Shown in pieces: positions 24,383 through 33,679 of a stretch of 64,000 bases of DNA (within the stretch, counting starts at the first letter, position 1; each line of letters begins with the position of its first letter). A model generated the notes under the pieces. The model worked only from the letters and a program-made list of their open reading frames with translations. It did no database searches and had not been told where the DNA came from. The translations under genes were made by a program, and so were the position numbers. The stretch comes from Streptomyces sp. NBC_01723. GTDB lineage: Bacteria; Actinomycetota; Actinomycetes; Streptomycetales; Streptomycetaceae. Where the stretch lies: assembly GCF_036246005.1 (NCBI RefSeq), contig NZ_CP109171.1, positions 6,002,001 to 6,066,000 of the forward strand. The letters are read 5' to 3'.

Positions 24383-25735
24383 ATGCAGGCAGAACCGAAG
24401 AAATCGCAGGCGGAGTCCGGAGCGGTCTCGCTCGTCGGCGAGGAGTACGAGGTCGAGATCGGCCCCGTCGCGCACGGCGGCCACTGCATCGCCCGTACGT
24501 CCGAGGGACAGGTGCTGTTCGTCCGGCACACGCTGCCCGGCGAGCGCGTCGTGGCCCGGGTGACGGAGGGCGAGGAGGGCGCCCGCTTCCTGCGTGCCGA
24601 CGCCGTCGAGATCCTGGACGCCTCCAAGGATCGCGTCGAGGCCCCCTGCCCCTTCGCCGGTCCCGGCCGCTGCGGGGGCTGCGACTGGCAGCACGCCAAG
24701 CCGGGCGCCCAGCGCCGCCTGAAGGGCGAGGTCGTCGCCGAGCAGCTGAAGCGGCTGGCGGGCCTCACTCCGGAGGAGGCCGGCTGGGACGGCACGGTGA
24801 TGCCCGCCGAGGGTGACAAGCTGCCGGCCGGGCAGGTCCCGTCGTGGCGCACGCGCGTGCAGTACGCGGTGGACGCGGAGGGCCGTGCGGGCCTGCGCAG
24901 GCACCGCTCGCACGAGGTCGAGCCGATCGACCACTGCATGATCGCCGCGGAGGGTGTCAGCGAGCTGGGCATCGAGGCCCGGGAGTGGCCCGGCATGGCG
25001 TCGATCGAGGCGATCGCGGCGACCGGCTCCCAGGACCGCCAGGTCATCCTCACCCCGCGCCCCGGCGCGAGGCTCCCCATCGTGGAACTGGACCGCCCGG
25101 TCTCGGTGATGCGGGTCGGCGAGAAGGACGGCGGCGTGCACCGCGTCCACGGCCGCCCCTTCGTCCGCGAACGCGCCGACGGCCGCACCTACCGCGTGGG
25201 CAGCGGCGGCTTCTGGCAGGTCCACCCGAAGGCGGCCGACACCCTGGTGACCGCGGTCATGCAGGGTCTCCTCCCGCGCAAGGGCGACATGGCCCTCGAC
25301 CTGTACTGCGGCGTGGGCCTCTTCGCCGGCGCCCTCGCCGACCGGGTCGGCGACCAGGGCGCGGTCCTCGGCATCGAGTCCGGCAAACGCGCGGTCGAGG
25401 ACGCCCGGCACAACCTGGCGGCCTTCGACCGAGTGCGGATCGAGCAGGGCAAGGTCGAGGCGGTCCTGCCCCGGACGGGCATCGACGAGGTCGACCTCAT
25501 CGTCCTGGACCCGCCGCGCGCGGGGGCGGGCAAGAAGACGGTGGAACACCTCGCGTCACTGGGGGCACGGAGGATCGCCTACGTGGCGTGCGATCCGGCC
25601 GCGCTGGCCCGGGACCTGGGGTACTTCCGGGATGGGGGGTATCGGGTGCGGATGCTGCGGGTGTTCGACTTGTTTCCGATGACGCACCATGTGGAGTGCG
25701 TCGCCATCCTTGAACCGGCTGCGAAGGGCTCCTGA
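24383..25735 (+). CDS. RumA/TrmA-family RNA (uracil-5-)-methyltransferase
   Basis: A 450-residue SAM-dependent 5-methyluridine methyltransferase, probably acting on 23S rRNA. It has an N-terminal TRAM domain (EYEVEIGPVAHGGHCIAR..., RVVARV), and a [4Fe-4S] cluster motif PCPFAGPGRCGGC with a further Cys in DHCMIA. The SAM site is DLYCGVGLFAGALAD, followed by VLDPPRAGAGKK. The nucleophilic Cys is in YVACDPAALARDL and the catalytic Glu in HHVECVAIL. ATG 24383 gives the normal length. It is the last core gene before the accessory island. Confidence 0.92.
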   Translation: MQAEPKKSQAESGAVSLVGEEYEVEIGPVAHGGHCIARTSEGQVLFVRHTLPGERVVARVTEGEEGARFLRADAVEILDASKDRVEAPCPFAGPGRCGGCDWQHAKPGAQRRLKGEVVAEQLKRLAGLTPEEAGWDGTVMPAEGDKLPAGQVPSWRTRVQYAVDAEGRAGLRRHRSHEVEPIDHCMIAAEGVSELGIEAREWPGMASIEAIAATGSQDRQVILTPRPGARLPIVELDRPVSVMRVGEKDGGVHRVHGRPFVRERADGRTYRVGSGGFWQVHPKAADTLVTAVMQGLLPRKGDMALDLYCGVGLFAGALADRVGDQGAVLGIESGKRAVEDARHNLAAFDRVRIEQGKVEAVLPRTGIDEVDLIVLDPPRAGAGKKTVEHLASLGARRIAYVACDPAALARDLGYFRDGGYRVRMLRVFDLFPMTHHVECVAILEPAAKGS

Positions 25736-26099
25736 CCTGCGGTTTTGTGCGTGCGCATTATGTGCGGTGTGGGCGTTACGGGCGATATCTTGACGCTGAA
25801 ATGACGCTCGTGACGCTCATTTGACGCTCGTTCTGATGGGGCGTCAGGCGCCTTTTCGGGCAGGTCAGACCCTGTCAAGGTGGCGAGCATCGATGGGGCG
25901 CCGAGGACAGGCGACGCTGAGCGTGGACCTACTGAGTCGTGCTGATCAGATGTCCCGGAAGAGGCCAGCCAACGCCATGACCTGCGATGCCTGGGCGTCG
26001 CAGGTCGTTGACCTGCATGAATGGCCTTTCCGTTGTTTCCCGCTCGTGGTCCCGCGGGCAGGAAGCACTCTCCGTCAACCGTGCACGGGCTCGTTGAAC
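25736..26099. other. Non-coding left border of the island
   Basis: The 410 nt between the core methyltransferase and the sacsin-like gene contain the TGACGCT repeats, listed separately. No gene is convincing: the plus-strand frame at 25821-26192 lacks codon bias and a recognisable product. I see no tRNA, integrase or duplicated att sequence here. Confidence 0.5.
25791..25846. repeat. Four tandem TGACGCT repeats plus an inverted GCGTCA copy
   Basis: TGACGCT occurs at 25791, 25802, 25811 and 25822 (spacing 11, 9, 11), that is about one helical turn apart. An inverted GCGTCA follows at 25841-25846. Iterated short sites in phase are typical of operators or replication/recombination-protein binding sites. 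They lie at the junction of core and accessory DNA. Confidence 0.6.
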
Positions 26100-26144
26100 T
26101 TGACCTTCAACCCCGACTCATCTCGCGCTGGAGTTGAAGGTCAA
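26100..26144. terminator. Inverted repeat at the 3' end of the sacsin-like gene
   Basis: TTGACCTTCAAC (26100-26111) and GTTGAAGGTCAA (26133-26144) are perfect 12-bp arms with a 21-nt loop, starting three bases beyond the minus-strand stop codon. It is likely a terminator; the long loop also allows an operator-like role. Confidence 0.55.
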
Positions 26145-26146
26145 GG

Positions 26147-29100
26147 TCACAGCAGGTACGAGAAGCGCAGTGCCCCGCCCTCCTCGCGGTAGCGGCCTCG
26201 GCCTCGCTTTCCGTAGGGGTTGGGGAGCATCTGGATGGCCATCTTGTGCGGGGTGAGGGCGTGGGTGACCACCAGGAGGCGCCAGCGGTCGTTGCCCGCG
26301 TGCTGGCGGGCCGCGCGGACCTCGCTTTCTCCCAGCTCGAAGCGGCCGCCTTCGCCCCCGGTCGCCTTCACCTCGTACAGGTAGGGCCGGCTGCCGGAGC
26401 CGACCTGGAAGTCGAAGCCGAGCCCGTCGTCGCCGGACGGGCCTGGGAAGGCTTTGCGGCGGTTGCCCGACACCCAGCAAGTTTCGTCCATGCTGTCCGG
26501 GTAGCGAACGCACAGCCACTGGTACGCGTACCACTCGCCCACGTACCCGATGGCCTCCCGCTGGGCTGTGGTCAGCCCGCTGTCCGTGCCGCCCCCGTAC
26601 CGCCACCCGCGGGTGCGACCAGTGGCCTGGGTGCGCCCTGCTTGGGGGCGGGGGTCCGTGAAGCGGAGCGGTCCGGCGGCGGTGATGCCTGGCGCCGAGC
26701 CGCTCTGCAGGACCCGGTCGAGTTCGCGGGTGAGAGCGGTGAAGTCGCCTGAGTGCACGTCGAAGTCGCGGCCGCCGACGGAGATTGACCGCCGTTTGCG
26801 CTCCCGTTCGCGGCGCTCGTGTTCCGCTGCGTTGCGCACCCGGTCCAGGTCGGCCTCGGACAGCCCGTGCCGTTCGGGATCCGTCGCCACCGCCATCCCG
26901 TCGGGCCACTGGCCAAGGGCCGCCAGCCAGCCGACGACGTCGGCGGGGGACAGAGGTCGGAAGTCCAGCGCGCCCGCAGCCTCAAGCCGCGTGGTGACCT
27001 CCCCAGCTGGCTCGCCTCCGGCCAGGGCCGTCGGCAACGGGTGTCCGGCTGCCCTGACCAGGACCGCGAGTTCGGCGGCCAGGCCGGTGATCGTACGGAG
27101 GTTCGCGCCGCGTACCTGGTCGGGGGCGGGCAGGCGTTCACCCGACCGGGGCAACGGCACCGGGCGGCTCAGGCGCAGCGCCAGCTGCTCCTCCACGTGC
27201 TCCTCCAGGAGCGCCGTGGCGGCCGTGTCCACGGTGTACTCCCATGCCTCCGGCGCGGTGATCCAGTCCAGGGCCCTGACCGAGGGCCAGTCAGGCATCG
27301 GACGGCGCGCGTCGAAGTCCTCCAGCGCCGCCCAGCGCAGCCGGTCGACGAGGTCCTTCTTCCGCAGGTCCAGGTAGGTGCGGAGCGCCTCTTCATGCTC
27401 GGCGGCGTGGCTGACCGGGTCCAAGGGCGGGCTCATCGCGCGCAGGGTGTCGTTCAGCTCGGCGAATCCGATGCCCAGGTCGCGCCGCAGTTCGTCCGTA
27501 CCGCGGGCCGCGCGGGCTCTGGCGATGAATTCGGATACGGGGATCGGGAGCTCGGCGGCGTACTTCTCGAGGTGGGCCTGGAACTCCCGGGTGTCACCGG
27601 GCGGCGGCAGGATCAGCGAGTTCGCCGTCTCCGTGCCGAGCAGGTGGACGAGGAAGGGCCGGCAGCGTTCCAGGACCGCGCCGATGGCGCCGTCGATCCG
27701 GCGGCTCGTCTCCTCGACCTGGCGGACCGTGACTTCCAGGGCGTCGGCGAGATCCTCGTGGCCCGGGTCGAGCAGGTCGGCGTGGCAGGAGGCGAGCTGG
27801 TGGGCGGCGAGGCGCAGTCGGTCGCCGAACTCCCGCCGTCCCAGCAGCTCGGCGACGGCCACCACGAGGCGGGCGGTCTCCGGCCAGCCAGGCTCGCCTG
27901 CCGGAGCGAGGACCAGCGGATGCTTCGGATCGGGCAGCGGCAGCACTCCGCCGAGGCGGCCCGGCAACGTCACGGGCCGGCCGTCGAGCTCGATGTCCCA
28001 GGAGCGGTAGCGGTGCAGACGTACGCCCCGGACCAGGGACGTCAGCTCGCTCAGCTCGGCCTCGCTCGCCCGGGGGCCACGCGCCAGATGGTCGCAGAGA
28101 ACGCCCACGGCCAGCGTGAGCCAGGGCAACCGCTGGACCAGTGGCTCTCCCATGGCCGCGGCATCCACCTGTGCGCCGTCCACGGTCACCGTGAACTTCA
28201 GGTCGTCGGTGCGCCGGACGCCAGCGGGGTGTCCGGCCGCCAGCAGTGCGGCGGCCTCCGGTGCGACACCGGGAAGGATGAGCAGGGGGCGCGCCATCTC
28301 CCGTACCAGCAGGGCCGTCAGACTGTCACGTTCACCGCTGACGTAAAGCACGGTCCGGGCATCACCGTCGTCATCACTCTCCCCGCCGTCCAGGGCGGAC
28401 AGCGGTACGCTGATCAGCCGGTCCCCGGACTCAGCCAGCAGATTGGCGTCCTTGGGCAGTGCGGGACGAGGACGTCGTACGAGGTGCCTCCAGGCGCGTT
28501 CGTTGGCGCGCTGCGCGGCGGGCCGGTCCTCGGCCCCCAGCGTGCCCTCCGCCGCAAGGCGTCCCAGCGCGGCGATGAGGCGGGCGCTGTCCCGGGGGTC
28601 GTCCCAGGTCGGCAGCCGCATTTCCCGTAGGCGGTCGCCCGCCTTCCCGCGTTCCAGAAGGCGGCGCAGCCGATGGTCGACGGTCGGCGCGTACGAGGGC
28701 TCCTCCTCCAGTCCGGGCGGGCAGTGCCAGGCATCGGCCGGCCGGACGAATCGGACGGCCCGGTCGCGGCCCCGCACCGGGAGCCACGGCTGCTCCCTGA
28801 CGAAGGCGCCGAGCGGGGTCAGGACCCGTTCCCTGTCCGGGGGACTCTGGCTGCCGGCACTGGTCCAGAGGCTGGCGAACTTCGCGTCCTCCCAGCTGGC
28901 CAGGCCATGCAGGACAAGCCGTGCGTACGCCAGCCGGGCCTCCTGCCCCAGGCGCCCGACGACGTCCTGGCCGGGGAGCCGCCAGGCGGGGGTTCCCCGG
29001 TACGGCGTCCGGGGGTAGTAGACACCGGGCCAGTGGACGTACGGCTCCCATTGTTCCTGTACCTCGGCAGACACCTTCGCCATGCGGACCAGCCGCCGAG

Positions 29101-31570
29101 CGTTGAGCTTCTGGCCTTGCTCTACCCGGCTCAAGGCGTCGGGGGACCTGACCGGGACCAGCCCATCGGCGACCCCGGCCTCCAGCAGGAACGCCCGCCA
29201 CTCCTCGGTCTCGCTCCGCTTGGCGAACTCCTCGGGCGCGGCGAGGAGGCGCCCGGCGATCGCCTTGAGGCTCTTCGACACGTCCTGCCCGGCGGCGACC
29301 ACCGCTGCCAGGTCATCACCGGCGGACGCGCGGCCCCAGCCCCGGCCGAAGACGGCGTCGCTCGCCTTGATCAGCCGGCCGTCCGCCGACGGTACGTACA
29401 GTCCGAGCGAGGAGATCTCCATCCCGCCCAGCGAACGCCGTGGCTGCCACAGCCGGAAGACGAACCGCAGGGTCTGGAGCCGCAGCCGGAGATCGGTGCT
29501 CGCGCCGAGTGCCTGCCGTACGTGGTCCAGCAAGCCCTTTGTGTCGTACGGCCGGACGAGCCCTTCCTCCTCGAGGAAGGCACGGGCACTGCGCCCGCGC
29601 GTGTGCTCGCCGCGGTCCTTCCAGACCAGCCCCGGGTGCAGGTAGAACAACCGCTTGCGGAGCGGGGCGGGAACGGAGGGGGCCTCGGTCTGGTTCGTCT
29701 CCGTTTGCACCGGCTGGAAGAACGCCTCGCGACGGGCACCCTGACCGCCCGGCTTGCCCCGTGCCCGTGTGCTCGTGCCCGTACCTGTCTTGCCGGGGGG
29801 ACGGTTGGTGTGCTGCAGTGTGCGGTCCTCCGCGAGCAGCAACTGCCTGCCGTGCAGGACGTGCCCGTTGTCCGCGAAGAGGGCGGCCAGGTCCTCGTAC
29901 AGCGCGCTCCACTGCTCGGGGGATTCACCGGGCCCAGGAAGGGGAAGGCCCTGGGCGATCCGTTCCACGTGCTCGGCGAGGATCTCCGGGCCCGGCTCCC
30001 AAGGGCACCCGAGGGCCTTGCACAGGCTGGCCAGCCGTTTCAGCCGGTCGCCGCCGGTCTCGGGGTCCGCCACCACGATCCCGGTCTTGTGCGCGTGGTG
30101 TGCCGTGAGGACGGTCAGGTCGAGGTCCGGCCACAGGGCCGCGTCCCGGGGCGGAGCCCAAGCCGCCTCGGGCGGGGCGCCGTCCGAGGCGAGGACGGGC
30201 ACGAGCGGCACGTCGGCGAGTTCGCTCGCGTGCACGCGCAGGGCCGCCGCGCGGAGCCGCCCCGGCGAGCCCTTCTCGCTTTCCCAGCTCACCAGGTCCA
30301 CGGCTAGCTGCCGCATGGACGGATCGGGCACGTTACGCAGTACCGCGGCGGTCGCCAGACAGGTTTCGGCGACCGCGTCGAGCAGTAGCACGTTGAGGGG
30401 GTTGTCGAAGGGGAGCCCGGTGCGGTCGAAGTCGGTGAAGAACGGGGCGTTCATGTGCCCCGGGAACGGCGCGGTCTGGTCCCCGTCCATCGGCAGGAAG
30501 GTGTAGATCTGCCCGCGTCGCGGTCGCCGTGGGGCGGGCAGCGGGAGCGCGACCTCAACGACAGCGGACCGCTTCCACTCCTGCCACGTGTCGTCGAGCA
30601 GCCTGGCACCGACGGCCTCGGCGAGCGTGCTGTTCAGCCGTTCCTTCTCGACGGTGCCCCGGGCCACGAGAAAGGTGTCGGACGGGCCCAGGCGCACGGT
30701 CGCAAAGGAGACTGGAAATTCGTGCCCAGCGCCGTCCTGCGCCACCGCGAAGGGCTCCTCGGAGCGGGAAAGCTCGTGCCGCTCGTGCGCCTCGTGGTCG
30801 CCGTCCGGATCGTCCGCCTCGCCACCGGTGGCCCGCCGTTCCAGCGTCAGGCCGGCGAGCCGGTCGAGGAACAGCATTACGGGTACCTTCGCCCCCGCGA
30901 GCTCGCGCATCCGCAGCCGGACCTCGGCCCGGGCGGCCTCGCTCAGCAGGGGCAGCCGGACGACGGTCACATACCCCTGGGCGGCGAACTGCCGGCATGT
31001 TGCGGGCACATCGACCAGCGGCAGGGGTGCCTGGAGCGGCGGATACGTGGCGGCCACTTCGTGGGCGTTGTCCTCACCGGCGAGGAACTCCTCCACGTCG
31101 GCCCTCTGCGCGAAGCGGAAGCAATACCCGTCCAGTTCCGGGCCGAGCGGGCTGTCGGGGTCCGCGCTGTAGATTTCGGGCGCGTCGCTGATCAACAGGA
31201 TGCTGCGAAACCCGACGCCCTTGTTGCCGATGCCCTCGCCGACCTCCTTCGAGCTCTGCGCGATCTCGCAGATCCGTTCGACGTTCCGCCAGGTGAAGGG
31301 TGTGCCGCCGTTGGCGACGTACAACGTTCCCCAATCGCCCTCCGCCTCGTCCAGCAGGACGTGGACCCGTCCGTCACGGCGGTCCCTTGGATGCGCGTCG
31401 TAGCCGTTCTGCAGCAACTCGAAGAGCGAGCGGCCCGCGTACTCCCGCGCGCTCGTGTACGACACGGCGTTCACTTGCCGTGCCATGCGCAGGACTTGCT
31501 CCGACCGGGCTCCCTCCAGCACGGACCGGCCGTACTCGCGCAGCTGCTCGGCCCGGGCGTTCCTCGCCAT
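26147..31570 (-). CDS. Giant sacsin/HSP90-like ATPase with C-terminal DUF3883 domain (putative defence protein)
   Basis: An 1807-residue cytosolic protein. The N-terminal GHKL/HSP90-type ATPase fold is clear: FELLQNGYDA (about 50-59, N-box), LYVANGGTPF, and GEGIGNKGVGFRSILL (about 111-126). This is the sacsin N-terminal arrangement. The central 1300 residues are unassigned, Leu/Arg-rich and helical. Residues about 1660-1807 look like DUF3883: YVGEWYAYQWL, GLGFDFQVGSGSRPYLYEVKATGG, where D...E-x-K resembles a PD-(D/E)XK nuclease core. ATG 31570 follows GGGGAGAACC. Proteins of this layout recur in phage-defence islands, so an ATP-driven sensor with nuclease output is plausible but unproven. Confidence 0.8.
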   Translation of the reverse strand: MARNARAEQLREYGRSVLEGARSEQVLRMARQVNAVSYTSAREYAGRSLFELLQNGYDAHPRDRRDGRVHVLLDEAEGDWGTLYVANGGTPFTWRNVERICEIAQSSKEVGEGIGNKGVGFRSILLISDAPEIYSADPDSPLGPELDGYCFRFAQRADVEEFLAGEDNAHEVAATYPPLQAPLPLVDVPATCRQFAAQGYVTVVRLPLLSEAARAEVRLRMRELAGAKVPVMLFLDRLAGLTLERRATGGEADDPDGDHEAHERHELSRSEEPFAVAQDGAGHEFPVSFATVRLGPSDTFLVARGTVEKERLNSTLAEAVGARLLDDTWQEWKRSAVVEVALPLPAPRRPRRGQIYTFLPMDGDQTAPFPGHMNAPFFTDFDRTGLPFDNPLNVLLLDAVAETCLATAAVLRNVPDPSMRQLAVDLVSWESEKGSPGRLRAAALRVHASELADVPLVPVLASDGAPPEAAWAPPRDAALWPDLDLTVLTAHHAHKTGIVVADPETGGDRLKRLASLCKALGCPWEPGPEILAEHVERIAQGLPLPGPGESPEQWSALYEDLAALFADNGHVLHGRQLLLAEDRTLQHTNRPPGKTGTGTSTRARGKPGGQGARREAFFQPVQTETNQTEAPSVPAPLRKRLFYLHPGLVWKDRGEHTRGRSARAFLEEEGLVRPYDTKGLLDHVRQALGASTDLRLRLQTLRFVFRLWQPRRSLGGMEISSLGLYVPSADGRLIKASDAVFGRGWGRASAGDDLAAVVAAGQDVSKSLKAIAGRLLAAPEEFAKRSETEEWRAFLLEAGVADGLVPVRSPDALSRVEQGQKLNARRLVRMAKVSAEVQEQWEPYVHWPGVYYPRTPYRGTPAWRLPGQDVVGRLGQEARLAYARLVLHGLASWEDAKFASLWTSAGSQSPPDRERVLTPLGAFVREQPWLPVRGRDRAVRFVRPADAWHCPPGLEEEPSYAPTVDHRLRRLLERGKAGDRLREMRLPTWDDPRDSARLIAALGRLAAEGTLGAEDRPAAQRANERAWRHLVRRPRPALPKDANLLAESGDRLISVPLSALDGGESDDDGDARTVLYVSGERDSLTALLVREMARPLLILPGVAPEAAALLAAGHPAGVRRTDDLKFTVTVDGAQVDAAAMGEPLVQRLPWLTLAVGVLCDHLARGPRASEAELSELTSLVRGVRLHRYRSWDIELDGRPVTLPGRLGGVLPLPDPKHPLVLAPAGEPGWPETARLVVAVAELLGRREFGDRLRLAAHQLASCHADLLDPGHEDLADALEVTVRQVEETSRRIDGAIGAVLERCRPFLVHLLGTETANSLILPPPGDTREFQAHLEKYAAELPIPVSEFIARARAARGTDELRRDLGIGFAELNDTLRAMSPPLDPVSHAAEHEEALRTYLDLRKKDLVDRLRWAALEDFDARRPMPDWPSVRALDWITAPEAWEYTVDTAATALLEEHVEEQLALRLSRPVPLPRSGERLPAPDQVRGANLRTITGLAAELAVLVRAAGHPLPTALAGGEPAGEVTTRLEAAGALDFRPLSPADVVGWLAALGQWPDGMAVATDPERHGLSEADLDRVRNAAEHERRERERKRRSISVGGRDFDVHSGDFTALTRELDRVLQSGSAPGITAAGPLRFTDPRPQAGRTQATGRTRGWRYGGGTDSGLTTAQREAIGYVGEWYAYQWLCVRYPDSMDETCWVSGNRRKAFPGPSGDDGLGFDFQVGSGSRPYLYEVKATGGEGGRFELGESEVRAARQHAGNDRWRLLVVTHALTPHKMAIQMLPNPYGKRGRGRYREEGGALRFSYLL

Positions 31571-31761
31571 GGTTCTCCCCTCGCCTCAGCGTGATGAGGA
31601 CGGTATCCCGCCGCACTGACATCGGGGGGCGCGAGGGATCACCCTGTGGAGCGCGGCTCGGAGCTGAGCTTGACATTTTGGTCCACCGTCGAACGGGCAT
31701 CATTGATGCTTATCTCTCCATCTGCCAGTTCGGTCGCCCGTTGGTGAGTCCGATCTGCGGA

Positions 31762-32079
31762 TCACCGGTTTCCCGTCCAGACGATTCGACGTGTGAAACC
31801 GCCTCTCTCCCGCTTCTTTGCCTGGCGCAGTTCTTCTAGCGCTACCGAGTCGATGCCGAGGCTCATAGCGAGGGCATGGACGACTTCCAAGACGTCGGCA
31901 AGCTCGCCTAAGGCAACAGCATCGTCCGCGGAGAGAAATTCGGCGACTTCTTCGGTCAGCTTTTCCCGGAGCCTTCTGTGGTATTCGCCGGGTGAGGCAA
32001 CGTATGTGATCGGCTCGCGCCCATCGGCTGCGATGATTTCAGGGATACGGTCCCTTACCAACTTTCCGTAACTGCCCAT
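31762..32079 (-). CDS. MazG-like nucleoside triphosphate pyrophosphohydrolase
   Basis: A 105-residue all-alpha NTP-PPase of the phosphoribosyl-ATP-pyrophosphohydrolase-like type. It starts MGSYGKLVRDRIPEIIA, with the metal-binding helix pair KLTEEVAEFLSADD and GELADVLEVVHALA (E-E-x-x-E and E-x-x-D pattern). It hydrolyses NTPs to NMP and PPi, as a house-cleaning enzyme or nucleotide-depletion factor. ATG 32079 has GAGG six bases upstream. It is divergent from the phosphorothioation-associated methyltransferase with an 87-nt promoter region between. Confidence 0.85.
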   Translation of the reverse strand: MGSYGKLVRDRIPEIIAADGREPITYVASPGEYHRRLREKLTEEVAEFLSADDAVALGELADVLEVVHALAMSLGIDSVALEELRQAKKRERGGFTRRIVWTGNR

Positions 32080-32166
32080 TTGCTGCCTCTCTGGGGCTAG
32101 GAGGACGTGCCCGCGTAGAGTGCGGTGAAGTCGTAGCCGGCAGGTCCGTTGTATCGAGGGATATCG

Positions 32167-33609
32167 ATGGCACAACAGCTCTGGGGAAGTCAGCGACATC
32201 ACACGGCCATCGGTCGAGCCAGACTCTCGCTTCCCGCTCGCCGTGCCCTCGGCGATCTCCAGTTGCGGCCTGGGATGGCAGTCCTGGACTACGGGTGCGG
32301 GCGCGGTGGCGATGTGCGCGCACTTCAGCACCTTGGCCTTGACGTCACGGGCTGGGACCCGGTGCATTTCCCGGAGGGGCAGCGTCGGCCGGCTGACGTC
32401 GTACTTCTCACGTATGTGCTTAACGTCATCGAGGACCCCGCGGACAGGCGTCGGACGATCCTGCGAGCCTGGGAGCTGGCTAGCTCCGTGCTGGTGGTGT
32501 CTGCGCGGTTGCGCTGGGAGCGCAACCAGATCAAGGGGATCGAGTACGGTGACGGCATCCTCACCCAGCGCCGGACATTTCAGCACCTTTACGCTGCCGG
32601 AGAGCTCCGGGACTATGTCGAGGAAGCCACGGGCGTGCGGTGCTTGTCAGCGGCGCCCGGCATCGTGTACGCCTTCAAGGGCGACTCGGCACGCCTCAGC
32701 TACCTCGCCCGACAGATCGCGCCTGATGACGAGTGGTTGGCGTCCGAGGACACCGCGTCGGCGATCAGTGCGGTCGTCGCACACTTGGAACAACGCGGCC
32801 GGATGCCGCAGCTGGAGGAAATGCCGCAGCCGATCATTAGCCTCCTCGGCCACCTCCGTCCCGCCGAGCTGAAGCGCCTTGCCGAGCAGGAGGCGGACCC
32901 TGTGAAGGTAGAACGGGGTGCAGAACGGGCTGCTCTCGACACGCTGCTCTTCCTCGCCGTCGAGCTATTCCATGGCCGAGGCCCGGCAAGCAGTCTGCCA
33001 CTTCCCGTCCAGCTCGACATCCGCGCCTTCTTTCCGTCGTACATGGAGGCATGCAAGCGGGCAGACCGCCTGCTGTTCAAGCTGCGCGATGACGCCTACG
33101 TCCGCCGGGCCATGAATGGGGCGATCGCCGGAAAGTTCACTGCCACTGCTCTGTACGTCCACCGGCGCGCTCTCCACCGCATCCCGACCGTGCTGCGCCT
33201 GTACGAGCAGTGCGCCAGCATCGCCGCCGGCCGGCCTGGCGAGTGGTCGGTCGTGAAACTCCGCCACCAAGGCCGAGGCGTCAGCTGGCTCGACTACCCG
33301 GAGTTCGACACGGACCCGCACCCCCGACTGGCCGCTTCCTACGCCGTCGACTTGAGGACCCTTAAATCCTCCTTCACTTCCTACGCAGACTCAGTCAACC
33401 GACCACTTCTGCATCGCAAGCACGAGTTTCTGGCCGAAGACGACCCGGACGCACAGAAGTACCGGCGTCTGACAGAAGCCGAGGTCCGTGCCGGCCTGTA
33501 CGAGAGTCCCCACCTAATCGGAACGGAGGAGGGCTGGGAACGCGAACTGGCCAGATGCGGTAGGGCTTTGAGGGGACAACGGTTGGTGCGGCGTCCCGAC
33601 TACACCTGA
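32167..33609 (+). CDS. DNA phosphorothioation-associated putative methyltransferase
   Basis: A 480-residue protein. The opening HHTAIGRARLSLPARRAL followed by AVLDYGCGRGGDVRAL (SAM-binding motif I, about 39-53) and VVLLTYVLNVIEDP are hallmarks of the family annotated as phosphorothioation-associated methyltransferase, which recurs beside dnd loci. The C-terminal half has DIRAFFPSYMEACKRADRLLF and a characteristic HRRALHRIPTVLRLYEQCA. The substrate is not known. ATG 32167 is chosen over TTG 32149 because GAGGG precedes it at the right distance. Its presence with an SspABCD operon 9 kb away supports a phosphorothioate island. Confidence 0.85.
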   Translation: MAQQLWGSQRHHTAIGRARLSLPARRALGDLQLRPGMAVLDYGCGRGGDVRALQHLGLDVTGWDPVHFPEGQRRPADVVLLTYVLNVIEDPADRRRTILRAWELASSVLVVSARLRWERNQIKGIEYGDGILTQRRTFQHLYAAGELRDYVEEATGVRCLSAAPGIVYAFKGDSARLSYLARQIAPDDEWLASEDTASAISAVVAHLEQRGRMPQLEEMPQPIISLLGHLRPAELKRLAEQEADPVKVERGAERAALDTLLFLAVELFHGRGPASSLPLPVQLDIRAFFPSYMEACKRADRLLFKLRDDAYVRRAMNGAIAGKFTATALYVHRRALHRIPTVLRLYEQCASIAAGRPGEWSVVKLRHQGRGVSWLDYPEFDTDPHPRLAASYAVDLRTLKSSFTSYADSVNRPLLHRKHEFLAEDDPDAQKYRRLTEAEVRAGLYESPHLIGTEEGWERELARCGRALRGQRLVRRPDYT

Positions 33610-33679
33610 AGCCGTCACATCGGCCACAGAGGCGTTCAGCTCGGTCACCGTTGTCAGTGGGACATGAGACGCTCCCTCC

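Noticed and set aside
25821..26192. Plus-strand frame of 123 codons at the island border
   Set aside because: No codon bias, no family resemblance, runs into the 3' end of the sacsin-like gene.
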